Made by a program: the position numbers and the translations under genes. From the NCBI GenBank assembly GCA_038147155.1, contig JAYQTA010000017.1, positions 1 through 16,800 on the forward strand: a DNA stretch of 16,800 bases, given 5' to 3'. Shown one piece after another: positions 1-7,484 of the stretch. Below the pieces are notes generated by a model. That model did no database searches, was not told where the DNA came from, and was given only the letters and a program-made list of their open reading frames with translations. The stretch comes from Australimonas brisbanensis (GTDB lineage Bacteria > Chloroflexota > Dehalococcoidia > Lucifugimonadales > Australimonadaceae). The stretch's first letter is position 1. Each line of letters starts with the position of its first letter.

Positions 1-1805
1 TAGCCCACGTACCCCGGAGGTGCACCCACCAGGCGGGCCACGGTGTGGCGCTCCATGAACTCCGACATGTCCAGCCGCACCATGGCATCGGACGAGCCGA
101 ACATGAACTCCGAGAGGGCCCGGACCAGTTCGGTCTTACCCACGCCGGTGGGGCCCAGCAGCAGGAAACTGCCGATGGGCCTACGCGGGTCCTTCAGGCC
201 CGCGCGGGCGCGGCGCACCGACTTGGCGATGGCCACGATGGCCTCGTCCTGGCCCACGATGCGCTGGTGCAGGTGCTCCTCCATGTGCAGGAGGCGCTGG
301 GTCTCCTCGACAGCCATGCGCGTGACGGGGATGCCCGTCCACATGCTGACCACCTCGGCGATCTCCTCGTCGTCCACCACGGGCTGTTCGTTGTCCGTGG
401 AGGTCGCCCGCCACTCGGACTGGAGCTGCTGGAGCTTGTCCGCCAACTTGAGCTCGCGGTCACGCAGTTCGGCGGCGTACTCGTACTGCTGCTGGGCGAT
501 GGCCTCTTCCTTCTCGCGGCGCACCGTCTCCAGCACCTTCTGCGACTCCTTCACCGACAGGGGCACGCCCGAGGTGCGGATGCGCACCCGCGAGCCCGCC
601 TCGTCCATCAGGTCGATGGCCTTGTCGGGCAGGAAGCGGTCCGCGATGAACCGGCTGGCCAGGGTGGCCGCCGCCGTCAGCGCCTCGTCGCGGATCTCCA
701 CGCCGTGGTGCTCCTCGAACTTGGACTTGATGCCGCGCAGGATCTCCACCGTCTCCTCGACGGACGGCTCCTCCACGGTCACGGGCTGGAAGCGCCGCTC
801 CAGGGCCGGGTCGCGCTCCACGTACTTGCGGTAGTCGTCCTGGGTGGTGGCGCCGATGCACTGAATCTCACCGCGCGCCAGCGAGGGCTTGAGGATGTTG
901 GCGGCGTCCACCGCGCCCTCGGCCGCGCCAGCGCCCACCATAGTGTGCATCTCGTCGATGAACAGCACGCAGTTGCCTGCGGCCTTGATCTCCTCGATGA
1001 CCTTCTTGAGGCGTTCCTCGAACTCACCGCGGTACTTGGTGCCCGCCACCAGCGCGCCCATGTCCAGGGTGACCACGCGCTTGGAGGCCAGGTTCTCGGG
1101 CACTTCGCCCGCCACCACCTGCTGGGCCAGGGCCTCGACGATGGCGGTCTTGCCCACGCCAGGAGGGCCCACCAGCACCGGGTTGTTCTTGGTGCGGCGA
1201 GAGAGGATCTGCACGGCGCGGGCGATCTCCTTGGAGCGCCCCACCACCGGGTCCAGCTTGCCCGCGCGCGCCGCGGCGGTCAGGTCGATGCCCAGCTGGT
1301 CCAGGGTGGGGGTGCGGGTGGAGGCGCGCGCCGTCTGAGCGCCCTGCCCACCCTGGGACACGGACTGGTTGAGGATGCGGGTGGTCTCAGCGCGAACCTT
1401 GTCCAGCGAGACGCCCAGGGACTCCAGCACGCCGGCCGCCACACCCTCGCCCTCGCGCATGATGCCGATGAGCAGGTGCTCGGTGCCGATGTAGTGGTGG
1501 CTGAGGCGCCGGGCCTCGTCCACCGCCAGCTCGATCACCTTCTTGGCGCGCGGGGTCAGGCCGATGTCACCCGGCGAGGGGCGCTCGCCCCGGCCGATGA
1601 TGAACTCCACGGCGGAGCGCACCTTGGGCAGCTCCACACCCAGGCTGGAGAGGACACGGGCGGCAACGCCGTCCGTCTCACGCACCAGACCGAGCAGGAT
1701 GTGCTCGGTGCCGATGTAGTTGTGGTTGAACCGCTGGGCCTCTTCCTGGGCCAGCGAGAGTACGCGCCGGGCGCGTTCTGAGAACTTCTCGAATCGGCTC
1801 GCCAT
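1..1805 (-). CDS. clpC: ATP-dependent Clp protease ATP-binding subunit ClpC (3' end outside window)
   Basis: This is an AAA+ unfoldase that feeds substrates to the ClpP peptidase in the cytoplasm. The frame is open from the ATG at 1805 to the left edge, giving about 601 residues of a family usually 810-850 long. The N-terminus carries the two Clp_N repeats (about residues 3-145), each with a YIGTEH motif. AAA module D1 has Walker A GPPGVGKT (213-220, K219) and Walker B LFIDE (D284, E285). A UVR-type coiled segment lies near 430-465, which marks ClpC rather than ClpA or ClpB. D2 begins with Walker A GPTGVGKT (551-558, K557), and the visible part ends in the GAPPGYVG motif. A GGGAGGG Shine-Dalgarno sequence lies 6 bases before the ATG. 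The gene follows the S1-domain gene by 24 bases and is probably cotranscribed with it. I see no CIRCE element or clear CtsR-type repeat upstream. Confidence 0.97.
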   Translation of the reverse strand, partial: MASRFEKFSERARRVLSLAQEEAQRFNHNYIGTEHILLGLVRETDGVAARVLSSLGVELPKVRSAVEFIIGRGERPSPGDIGLTPRAKKVIELAVDEARRLSHHYIGTEHLLIGIMREGEGVAAGVLESLGVSLDKVRAETTRILNQSVSQGGQGAQTARASTRTPTLDQLGIDLTAAARAGKLDPVVGRSKEIARAVQILSRRTKNNPVLVGPPGVGKTAIVEALAQQVVAGEVPENLASKRVVTLDMGALVAGTKYRGEFEERLKKVIEEIKAAGNCVLFIDEMHTMVGAGAAEGAVDAANILKPSLARGEIQCIGATTQDDYRKYVERDPALERRFQPVTVEEPSVEETVEILRGIKSKFEEHHGVEIRDEALTAAATLASRFIADRFLPDKAIDLMDEAGSRVRIRTSGVPLSVKESQKVLETVRREKEEAIAQQQYEYAAELRDRELKLADKLQQLQSEWRATSTDNEQPVVDDEEIAEVVSMWTGIPVTRMAVEETQRLLHMEEHLHQRIVGQDEAIVAIAKSVRRARAGLKDPRRPIGSFLLLGPTGVGKTELVRALSEFMFGSSDAMVRLDMSEFMERHTVARLVGAPPGYVG

Positions 1806-1829
1806 TGCCTTCCCTCCCGATCGTTCCGC

Positions 1830-3005
1830 CTACTCGGCCTCGTCCCCGTCACTAGGTTCGATGCCGTCGAGGCGGTCGCGATACTCCCGTGGGGCGTCGT
1901 CGTCGGCCTGCTCCACCTGTCGCAGACTCAGACCCAGGCGTCGCCGCTCGGGATCAAGGCTGATGACCCGCAGGGTCATTGTATCCCCAACCGAAACGGC
2001 CACCCGCGGATGGCGGATGTGCGCTTCGGTCAGTTCTGATATGTGCACCAGCCCCTCGACGCCATCCTCCACGCGGGCGAAGGCGCCGAAGTCGGTGAGC
2101 TTGGTGATGGTGCCCTGCACCAGCTGGCCGGGGGCGAACCGCTCGGCAGCCGTCTGCCAGGGCGTGGGCTGCAGGCGCCGCAGGCTCAGGGCGATGCGGT
2201 TCGTCTCGCGGTCCACCCGCAGGACGTACACGTCCACCTCGTCGCCCACCTTGAGCACCTCGTCCACCGAGGAGACCGGAGACCAGGACAGTTCGGAGAT
2301 GTGCACCAGCCCGTCGGCGCCGCCGATGTCCACGAAGGCGCCGAAGTTGGACACCCCCGTGACCCGCCCGCGACGCGTCTGGCCTTCCTCCAGCCCCTCC
2401 AGCAGCTTGGCCCGCTGCCCCTCCCGCTGCTCGCGGTTGGCGGCCCGCTCGGAGAGCACCGCCCGGTTGCGGCGGCGATTGATCTCCAGGGCCTTGAGAG
2501 TGACCTCCTGCCCTACGCGGGCGGCCAGGGCCCGGTCGGGTTCCTCACCGGGGGGGAGCACCGTCTGGGAGAGGGGAACGAAGGCCTGGAGGCCCTCGAT
2601 GTCCACCACGGCACCGCCGCGGTTGTGCCCCACGATACGGCCGGTGATGGTCCCGCCCGACTCGGCGATCTCCTCCAGCTTGTCCCATGCCGCATCGCCG
2701 CGCGCGCGGTCGATGGACAGCAGCGCCGAACCCTCGGCGCCGTGGGCGTCGATGACGAACACGGGGATCGTCTGCCCCACGTGCACCTGCGTGGCGGGAT
2801 CGGGGCCAAGGGAGCGCATCTCCCGCTGGGGGACGATGCCCTCGGACTTGTGACCCACCGAGACCAGGACTCCGTCCTGATCCACCCGCTCCACCACGCC
2901 GTCCACAATCTCGCCGCGACGCAACTCCTGTGCGGGAGCCTCCTCGGCGAGCAATTCCTCCATGGTCGGCTGGGATCGCTGGTTGTCGGCCTGCTGTTCG
3001 CTCAC
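1830..3005 (-). CDS. S1 RNA-binding domain protein, four S1 repeats (rpsA-like)
   Basis: This 391-residue protein has four S1 OB-fold repeats at about residues 29-101, 118-187, 206-277 and 292-363. Repeats 3 and 4 are the most canonical, each with an FGAF segment followed by GLVHISEL. The N-terminus (1-27) and C-terminus (about 365-391) are acidic and probably disordered. Ribosomal protein S1 of E. coli has six repeats; shorter forms like this are common outside Proteobacteria and bind mRNA in translation or RNA turnover. The frame stays open upstream to 3137, but I chose GTG 3005 because GGAG (3012-3015) lies 6 bases before it and the acidic start fits. GTG 3017 is in frame and possible. A TTTACA-18-TAGACT promoter sits just upstream. 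clpC follows after 24 bases, so S1 is the first gene of a two-gene unit. Calling it the true S1 is inference. Confidence 0.9.
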   Translation of the reverse strand: MSEQQADNQRSQPTMEELLAEEAPAQELRRGEIVDGVVERVDQDGVLVSVGHKSEGIVPQREMRSLGPDPATQVHVGQTIPVFVIDAHGAEGSALLSIDRARGDAAWDKLEEIAESGGTITGRIVGHNRGGAVVDIEGLQAFVPLSQTVLPPGEEPDRALAARVGQEVTLKALEINRRRNRAVLSERAANREQREGQRAKLLEGLEEGQTRRGRVTGVSNFGAFVDIGGADGLVHISELSWSPVSSVDEVLKVGDEVDVYVLRVDRETNRIALSLRRLQPTPWQTAAERFAPGQLVQGTITKLTDFGAFARVEDGVEGLVHISELTEAHIRHPRVAVSVGDTMTLRVISLDPERRRLGLSLRQVEQADDDAPREYRDRLDGIEPSDGDEAE

Positions 3006-3011
3006 GCTACG

Positions 3012-3015
3012 CTCC
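3012..3015 (-). promoter_or_regulatory. Shine-Dalgarno deciding the S1-protein start
   Basis: On the minus strand GGAG lies 6 bases before GTG 3005. The other in-frame starts, GTG 3017 and positions further upstream to 3137, lack such a site at this spacing, so GTG 3005 is preferred. Confidence 0.6.
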
Positions 3016-3042
3016 ACAGGAGGCCTACCCTCCCGTATGAGC

Positions 3043-3072
3043 AGTCTACGCCTGCGCGCGAGGGGGTGTAAA
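3043..3072 (-). promoter_or_regulatory. Promoter of the S1-clpC unit
   Basis: On the minus strand TTTACA (3072-3067) and TAGACT (3048-3043) are separated by 18 bases. This is a good match to the primary sigma-factor consensus. Predicted transcription starts near 3036, leaving a leader of about 30 bases with a Shine-Dalgarno sequence before GTG 3005. Confidence 0.65.
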
Positions 3073-3128
3073 GGCGAGCGAGGCGCTTTTGCGGGGCCAT
3101 CATCTGCCGTAAGGCCTCGGGGACTGGG

Positions 3129-3144
3129 TGCCTGCATGCAGGCA
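3129..3144. promoter_or_regulatory. Perfect 16-bp palindrome, possible operator
   Basis: TGCCTGCATGCAGGCA is a perfect dyad centred on 3136/3137. It lies between the 5S terminator and the S1-clpC promoter, about 57 bases upstream of that promoter's -35 box. It has no loop or U-tract, so it looks more like a dimeric regulator site than a terminator. No regulator family is recognised, and chance in GC-rich DNA is not excluded. Confidence 0.35.
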
Positions 3145-3192
3145 TTTCGTCGCCGGACAGGGCAGGGGTTGCGCGGGTGCTGGCAGGGATAA

Positions 3193-3223
3193 CGAAAGAC
3201 CCGAGCCGTGTGGCCCGGGTCTT
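3193..3223 (-). terminator. Intrinsic terminator of the 5S rRNA gene
   Basis: Two 12-base arms (3196-3207 and 3212-3223) flank a 4-base loop. Read on the minus strand, the one non-Watson-Crick position is a G-U wobble and the stem runs into UUUCGUU. Read on the plus strand, the same position is an A-C mismatch. The signal therefore belongs to minus-strand transcription, just after the 5S gene. Confidence 0.85.
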
Positions 3224-3238
3224 GTATCGTTAATTGGA

Positions 3239-3362
3239 GGCTCCCGGCAGTGGCCTATTTTCCCAGTCAGTTGCCCAACCAGTATCGTCGGCGCTGAGGC
3301 GTTTCACTTCCGTGTTCGGGATGGGTACGGGTGGGTCCGCCTCGCCCAAACCACCAAAAGCC
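3239..3362 (-). rRNA. rrf: 5S ribosomal RNA
   Basis: On the minus strand the sequence contains the conserved 5S core CCCGAACACGGAAGTGAAAC preceded by ACCCGTACCCAT, and then CGCCGACGATACTGG. The ends can pair as helix I (about 12 pairs including G-U, beginning AGGC near 3362 and ending GCCT near 3239), which sets the limits to within a few bases. No 23S or 16S sequence lies upstream; that side is the divergent pfkA. The gene is therefore unlinked from the other rRNA genes here. It has its own promoter (3372-3401) and a terminator directly downstream. Confidence 0.93.
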
Positions 3363-3371
3363 TTCGTGTCC

Positions 3372-3401
3372 ACCATACCAACCCACCCCTCGCGCCGTCA
3401 A
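3372..3401 (-). promoter_or_regulatory. Promoter of the 5S rRNA gene
   Basis: On the minus strand TTGACG (3401-3396) and TATGGT (3377-3372) are separated by 18 bases. The predicted transcription start near 3365 is almost at the mature 5S end, so little or no 5' processing would be needed. It lies back to back with the pfkA start region. Confidence 0.65.
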
Positions 3402-3451
3402 GCCCCACTTTCCGGCCTGCGCAAGGCCGTGGCCCCGCGCAGGGGCAGGAG

Positions 3452-3457
3452 TAGAAT
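3452..3457 (+). promoter_or_regulatory. -10 element of pfkA (leaderless type)
   Basis: TAGAAT ends 6 bases before ATG 3464, so transcription would start at or next to the start codon. I see no good -35 box and no Shine-Dalgarno sequence. Confidence 0.55.
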
Positions 3458-3463
3458 CGCCCC

Positions 3464-4429
3464 ATGAACAGGATCGCCGTGCTGGCCAGCGGGGGGGATG
3501 CCCCGGGGATGAACGCCTGCATCCGGGCGGTGGTGCGCGCGGCGAGCGTGCGCAGCGCCCAGGTGTTGGGCGTGTGGGACGGCTACAACGGGCTGGTGGA
3601 CGAGCGCCTGCAGCCCCTCTCAGCGCGCGATGTGGCCAACATGCTCCAGCGCGGCGGCTCCATGATCGGCTCCGGGCGCTCGGCGGCGTTCCTGCGCCCC
3701 GAGGTGCGCGAGGGATGCGTGGACTACCTGCGCACCGAGGGCATCGAGGGGCTGGTGGTCATCGGCGGCGAGGGCTCGCTCCAGGGGGCCCAGGAGCTGC
3801 ACCGGCTGGGGATGCCCACGGTGACGGTGCCCGGCACCATCGATAACGACATGCCCGGCACGGACATCACCATCGGCGCGGACACGGCCATCCACACGGC
3901 CATCGGCGCCATCGACCGCATCCGCGACACCGCCAGCGCACACCACCGGGCGATAATCGTGGAGGTGATGGGCCGTCACTGCGGCTACATCGCGGTGATG
4001 GCGGGACTGGCCACGGGTGCGGAGATCATCCTGACGCCGGAGCGCCCCACGGACCTGGGCCGCGTTCTGGAGGAGATGGAGGTGGTGTTCGCCCGCGGCA
4101 AGCGCCACTGCATCATCGTCCTGGCCGAGGGCGCGCCCTGGCCCGCCGCCGAGCTCACCCGGCTGATCAACGACTCGCCCACACCCTTCGAGGCGCGCTA
4201 CACGGTGCTGGGGTACGTGCAGCGGGGCGGCAGCCCCACGCCCTTCGACCGCATCCTGGCCACGCGCATGGGGGTGAAGGCCGCCGACGCGCTGCTGGAC
4301 GGGCGCTCCGGCGTGCTGGTGGCGTGGAAGGATGGGCAGGTGCAGGTGCGCGATGCCGACCACCTAGAGCCGCGCGCCGACCCGTGGGCCGATGATCTGC
4401 CCTCGGTCCACCTGGTGACGAACCTCTAG
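3464..4429 (+). CDS. pfkA: 6-phosphofructokinase (PfkA family)
   Basis: This cytoplasmic enzyme phosphorylates fructose 6-phosphate to fructose 1,6-bisphosphate, the committed step of glycolysis. The 321 residues match the usual length of about 320 and align almost position for position with the E. coli enzyme. Visible motifs are SGGDAPGMN (9-17), GGEGS (101-105), the catalytic TIDND (125-129, D127) and MGR (169-171). Gly at 104 rather than Asp argues for ATP over pyrophosphate as donor. R21, R25, R154, R211 and K213, which bind ADP or PEP in the E. coli enzyme, are all present, so allosteric control is plausible. Two changes stand out: E103 replaces the usual Asp, as in some actinobacterial PFKs, and Y251 replaces the His of the VLGHxQRGG motif that contacts fructose 6-phosphate. 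The start follows a -10 element by 6 bases, and no obvious terminator follows the stop. Confidence 0.95.
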   Translation: MNRIAVLASGGDAPGMNACIRAVVRAASVRSAQVLGVWDGYNGLVDERLQPLSARDVANMLQRGGSMIGSGRSAAFLRPEVREGCVDYLRTEGIEGLVVIGGEGSLQGAQELHRLGMPTVTVPGTIDNDMPGTDITIGADTAIHTAIGAIDRIRDTASAHHRAIIVEVMGRHCGYIAVMAGLATGAEIILTPERPTDLGRVLEEMEVVFARGKRHCIIVLAEGAPWPAAELTRLINDSPTPFEARYTVLGYVQRGGSPTPFDRILATRMGVKAADALLDGRSGVLVAWKDGQVQVRDADHLEPRADPWADDLPSVHLVTNL

Positions 4430-4444
4430 GAGCGAGCCCGCATA

Positions 4445-4473
4445 TTGCCGCACGCAGGGGCCTCGCGTATACT
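4445..4473 (+). promoter_or_regulatory. Promoter of rplS
   Basis: TTGCCG (4445-4450) and TATACT (4468-4473) are separated by exactly 17 bases. The predicted start near 4480 leaves an untranslated leader of about 77 bases before ATG 4557. Near its 5' end the leader has a small hairpin with 6-bp arms (4485-4490 and 4495-4500). Confidence 0.65.
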
Positions 4474-4556
4474 TGCGTGGTTGTGCGGCGCACCCGCCGC
4501 CCCGCCTGCCCCAGTGGCCGGTGAGCACGCGAGTAGCGAACGAGAGAGCGAGAGTC

Positions 4557-4907
4557 ATGGAAGCACGCGAAGCGGTGCAGCTGCAGAGCAACGAGAAGAT
4601 CGCCGAGTTCCGGGTGGGTGACACCGTGAAGGTGAACGCCTGGATCCGCGAGGGCGACCGCCAGCGTCAGCAGAGCTTCCAGGGCGTGGTGATCCGCACC
4701 CGCAAGGGCGGCCCCTCCGCCTCCTTCACCGTCCGGCGCGTGGCCTCCGGGGTGGGTGTTGAGCGCAGCTTCTTCTTCGCCTCCCCCAACGTGGAGTCCG
4801 TGGAACTGGTCCGCCAGGGCATCGTGCGCCAGGCGAACCTGTACTATCTGCGCGATCTGTCCGGCAAGGCCGCCCGCATCAAGGAGCGCTCACGCGCCAA
4901 ACACTAG
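4557..4907 (+). CDS. rplS: 50S ribosomal protein bL19
   Basis: bL19 sits at the 30S-50S interface of the ribosome. The 116-residue product matches the usual 115 or so. It contains the family signatures FRVGDTVKVNAWIREGD, QQSFQGVVI and FTVRRVASGVGVERSF, and a basic C-terminus (YYLRDLSGKAARIKER). The frame is open further upstream to TTG 4473, but that region lies inside the promoter; ATG 4557 matches the family N-terminus and follows a purine-rich GAGAGAGCGAGAG stretch. In many bacteria rplS ends an rpsP-rimM-trmD-rplS operon. Here it stands alone between pfkA and priA with its own promoter, leader and terminator. Confidence 0.96.
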   Translation: MEAREAVQLQSNEKIAEFRVGDTVKVNAWIREGDRQRQQSFQGVVIRTRKGGPSASFTVRRVASGVGVERSFFFASPNVESVELVRQGIVRQANLYYLRDLSGKAARIKERSRAKH

Positions 4908-4935
4908 GCGCTGGCCTGCTCATCAACGCACACCC

Positions 4936-4961
4936 AAGGCGGGGCCCGACGGCCCCGCCTT
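4936..4961 (+). terminator. Intrinsic terminator of rplS
   Basis: Perfect 11-base arms AAGGCGGGGCC (4936-4946) and GGCCCCGCCTT (4951-4961) flank the loop CGAC. The tract after it is short (TTTCG). It lies 29 bases after the rplS stop and before the priA promoter. Confidence 0.8.
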
Positions 4962-4982
4962 TCGCGTGCCGGGGGTGGGCCG

Positions 4983-4988
4983 TAGACT
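4983..4988 (+). promoter_or_regulatory. -10 element of priA
   Basis: TAGACT ends 9 bases before GTG 4998. It lies just after the rplS terminator, so priA is probably transcribed separately with almost no leader. No Shine-Dalgarno sequence is visible. Confidence 0.45.
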
Positions 4989-4997
4989 GGCCCGGCT

Positions 4998-7424
4998 GTG
5001 AGCACCCCCCAGCCCCCACCTGACGCGCCCCCCTTCGCCGACGTGGCGGTGGACGCGCGCGTGGCCGATGGGCCCGAACTGTTCACCTACGCCGTCCCCC
5101 CCGGCATGGAGGTGCGCCCCGGCCACCTGGTGCGGGTGCCCTTCGGCAACCGGACGCTCGCCGGGGTGGTGACCGAGCGCGTCGGCGCGTCCAAGGCGGG
5201 CTACGCCAAGCCCATCGCCGGGCTGGTGTTCCCGGCCCCCCTCATCTCACCTGCAGGGCTCACACTGGCCCGCTGGGTGGCGCGCGAGTACCGCTCCACC
5301 CTCTACGACGCGCTGGCCCCCCTGCTCCCGCCCGGCCTGCGCACGCGCTCCGGCACCCGCCTGCGCCTCGCCCCGAACGCCCCAGCCCCGGAGCGGCTGG
5401 GCGAGGGCCCCCGCCGCCTGCTGGCCTACCTGCACGCCCACCCACGCCCCCACTCCCTGGCGACGCTGACGCGCACCCTGGGGCCCTGGACGGCGAATGC
5501 CGCCCGCGCGCTGGCGGAGGCTGGGTTGGTGGAGGAGGAGACCGCCGTCCCGCGCCCGCCTCAACCCGCCCGGCCCGTGCTGGCGGTGCGCCCTCTACTG
5601 GGCCGCGCGCCCTGCGCGCTGCGGCACCTCGCCCGCGCGCCCAGGCAGGCGGCGCTGGCGCTGCGGCTGGCGGAGGGCCCGCTGCCCGCCGCCGAGGCGC
5701 GCGAGGAGTTCGGGGCCAGCGCGGTGGACGGGCTGGTGCGACGGGGCGCCGCCGCGCTGGAACCGCTGGCCCCCGCCCTCACCACCGCCTCCGCGGCCCC
5801 CTCACTGCTGCCCACCCCGGCCCAAGCCGCGGCGCTGGCGGCCATCAACGGGGCGCAGGACGCCCAGACCGCACAGGGCTTCCTGCTCCACGGGGTCACC
5901 GGCTCCGGCAAGACGGAGGTGTACCTGCAAGCGCTGGCCCACTGCCTTGGCCGGGGCAGGCAGGCCATCGTACTGGTGCCGGAACTCTCGCTCACGCCCC
6001 AGGCGGTGGCTCGATTCGAGGCGCGCTTCCCCGGCCGGGTCGCGGTGCTGCATTCCGGCCTCTCGCCCACCCAGGCGTGGGCTGCCTGGTGGCGCGCGCG
6101 CAGGGGCGAGGCGGATGTGGTGGTGGGCCCGCGCTCGGCGGTGTTCGCCCCGCTGGAACGGGTGGGGCTGGTGGTGGTGGACGAGGAGCACGAGCCCGCC
6201 TACAAGCAGGCGGACAACCAGCCCCGCTACCACGCCCGCGCCGTGGCCCTCGCCCTGGGGGAGCTCACCGGAGCCCCGGTGGTGCTGGGCTCCGCCACCC
6301 CCGACGTGGTCACGGCCTTCGCCGCCGAGCACGGACGACTGACGCGCCTCGGGCTGGAGGAGCGCATCGAACGCTCCGGGGCGGCGCGGCCCCGCGCTGC
6401 GGTGGAGGTGGTGGACATGCGCGCCGAGCTGCGTGCGGGCAACCGCTCGGTGTTCAGCAGGGCGCTGCGCGCGGGGCTGGAAGAGACGCTAGCAGCGGGC
6501 CAGCAGGCGATCCTGTTCCTGAACCGGCGCGGGGCTGCCACGGTGGTGGAGTGCCGCACCTGCGGGCAGCCAGTGCGCTGCACCCACTGCGGCACGCCCT
6601 TCACGCTGCACACACAGGAGGGGCAGTCGTTGCTGCTGTGCCACCACTGCAACCGCCGGCGCGGCATGCCGCGCACCTGCCCCGCCTGCCGCAGTGCGTC
6701 CATACGCTCCCTGGGGCTGGGCACGGAGCGCCTGGCAAGCGAGGTGGCGGCTGCCTTCCCCCAAGCGCGCGTGCTGCGCTGGGACCACGACACCGCACCC
6801 ACAGTGGCGGCGCACACGCGCCTGCTGGAGGCATTCGAGCGAGGTGAGGGGGACGTTCTGGTGGGCACGCAGATGGTGGCAAAGGGACTGGATCTCCCGG
6901 GGGTGGTGCTGGTGGGCGCGGTGCTGGCCGACATCGGCCTGAACGTGCCGGACTACCGGGCCCCGGAGCGCGCCTTCCAGCTGCTCACTCAGGTGGCCGG
7001 GCGTGCCGGACGCTCATCGTTACCGGGTCGGGCCATCATCCAGACCTACCAGCCGGAGCACTACGCAGTGCAAACCGCCGCCGACCAGGACTACGGGGCC
7101 TTCTACCAGCAAGAGCTGCTCCACCGGCGCGCCCACGGCTACCCGCCCTTCGGCCGGCTGGTGCGCCTGCTATTCACCCACACCGACCAGCGCCATGCCC
7201 GCCAGGAGGCAACGCGAATGGCCAATGCCCTGCGCCACGCCATCGCGTCGTGGGACATCGCCGGGAGCGAGGTGGTGGGCCCCGCCCCCGCCTTCCCCCC
7301 ACGTGGGCGTGGCGGGTGGCGCTGGGGGGTGCTGGTGCGCGGGCCCCAGCCGCACCAGGTGCTGGAGCAGGTGAGCATGCCGCCCGGCTGGGGGGTGGAG
7401 GTCGACCCCGCCAGCACGCTCTAG
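4998..7424 (+). CDS. priA: Primosomal protein N' / replication restart helicase PriA
   Basis: PriA is a 3'-to-5' superfamily 2 DNA helicase that recognises stalled forks and reloads the replisome. The 808 residues are slightly longer than the E. coli protein (732). The N-terminal part (about 10-110) is the 3'-DNA-end-binding domain. The helicase core has Walker A GVTGSGKT (299-306, K305) and DEEH (395-398). A zinc-binding insertion has eight cysteines in four pairs: C519/C522, C528/C531, C548/C551 and C561/C564. Later helicase motifs are GTQMVAKGLDLP and QVAGRAGR. All key residues are present, so an active helicase is expected; some high-GC bacteria have degenerate PriA proteins without helicase motifs. 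The start is GTG 4998, after a -10 element. The region between the DNA-binding domain and the helicase core (about 115-285) is rich in Ala and Pro and poorly conserved. The gene precedes def, a common neighbour, but fmt is absent here. Confidence 0.96.
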   Translation: MSTPQPPPDAPPFADVAVDARVADGPELFTYAVPPGMEVRPGHLVRVPFGNRTLAGVVTERVGASKAGYAKPIAGLVFPAPLISPAGLTLARWVAREYRSTLYDALAPLLPPGLRTRSGTRLRLAPNAPAPERLGEGPRRLLAYLHAHPRPHSLATLTRTLGPWTANAARALAEAGLVEEETAVPRPPQPARPVLAVRPLLGRAPCALRHLARAPRQAALALRLAEGPLPAAEAREEFGASAVDGLVRRGAAALEPLAPALTTASAAPSLLPTPAQAAALAAINGAQDAQTAQGFLLHGVTGSGKTEVYLQALAHCLGRGRQAIVLVPELSLTPQAVARFEARFPGRVAVLHSGLSPTQAWAAWWRARRGEADVVVGPRSAVFAPLERVGLVVVDEEHEPAYKQADNQPRYHARAVALALGELTGAPVVLGSATPDVVTAFAAEHGRLTRLGLEERIERSGAARPRAAVEVVDMRAELRAGNRSVFSRALRAGLEETLAAGQQAILFLNRRGAATVVECRTCGQPVRCTHCGTPFTLHTQEGQSLLLCHHCNRRRGMPRTCPACRSASIRSLGLGTERLASEVAAAFPQARVLRWDHDTAPTVAAHTRLLEAFERGEGDVLVGTQMVAKGLDLPGVVLVGAVLADIGLNVPDYRAPERAFQLLTQVAGRAGRSSLPGRAIIQTYQPEHYAVQTAADQDYGAFYQQELLHRRAHGYPPFGRLVRLLFTHTDQRHARQEATRMANALRHAIASWDIAGSEVVGPAPAFPPRGRGGWRWGVLVRGPQPHQVLEQVSMPPGWGVEVDPASTL

Positions 7425-7472
7425 CGCGCCTCCCTCACCACTCGCGTATCGGGCCTACCGCAGCCGGGGCGC

Positions 7473-7478
7473 TATACT
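7473..7478 (+). promoter_or_regulatory. -10 element of def (leaderless type)
   Basis: TATACT ends 6 bases before ATG 7485, the same spacing as at pfkA. No Shine-Dalgarno sequence lies in the CCCCC between them and no clear -35 box is seen. Confidence 0.6.
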
Positions 7479-7484
7479 TCCCCC

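Noticed and set aside
45..1781. Long plus-strand open frame (578 codons) opposite clpC
   Set aside because: The opposite strand encodes an unmistakable ClpC. The frame is open because high GC at third positions removes stops; its product is His/Leu/Gly-rich with no family features.
3128..3467. Open frames crossing the 5S rRNA region on the plus strand
   Set aside because: They read through the antisense of 5S rRNA and its promoter and terminator, with no start signals or protein similarity.
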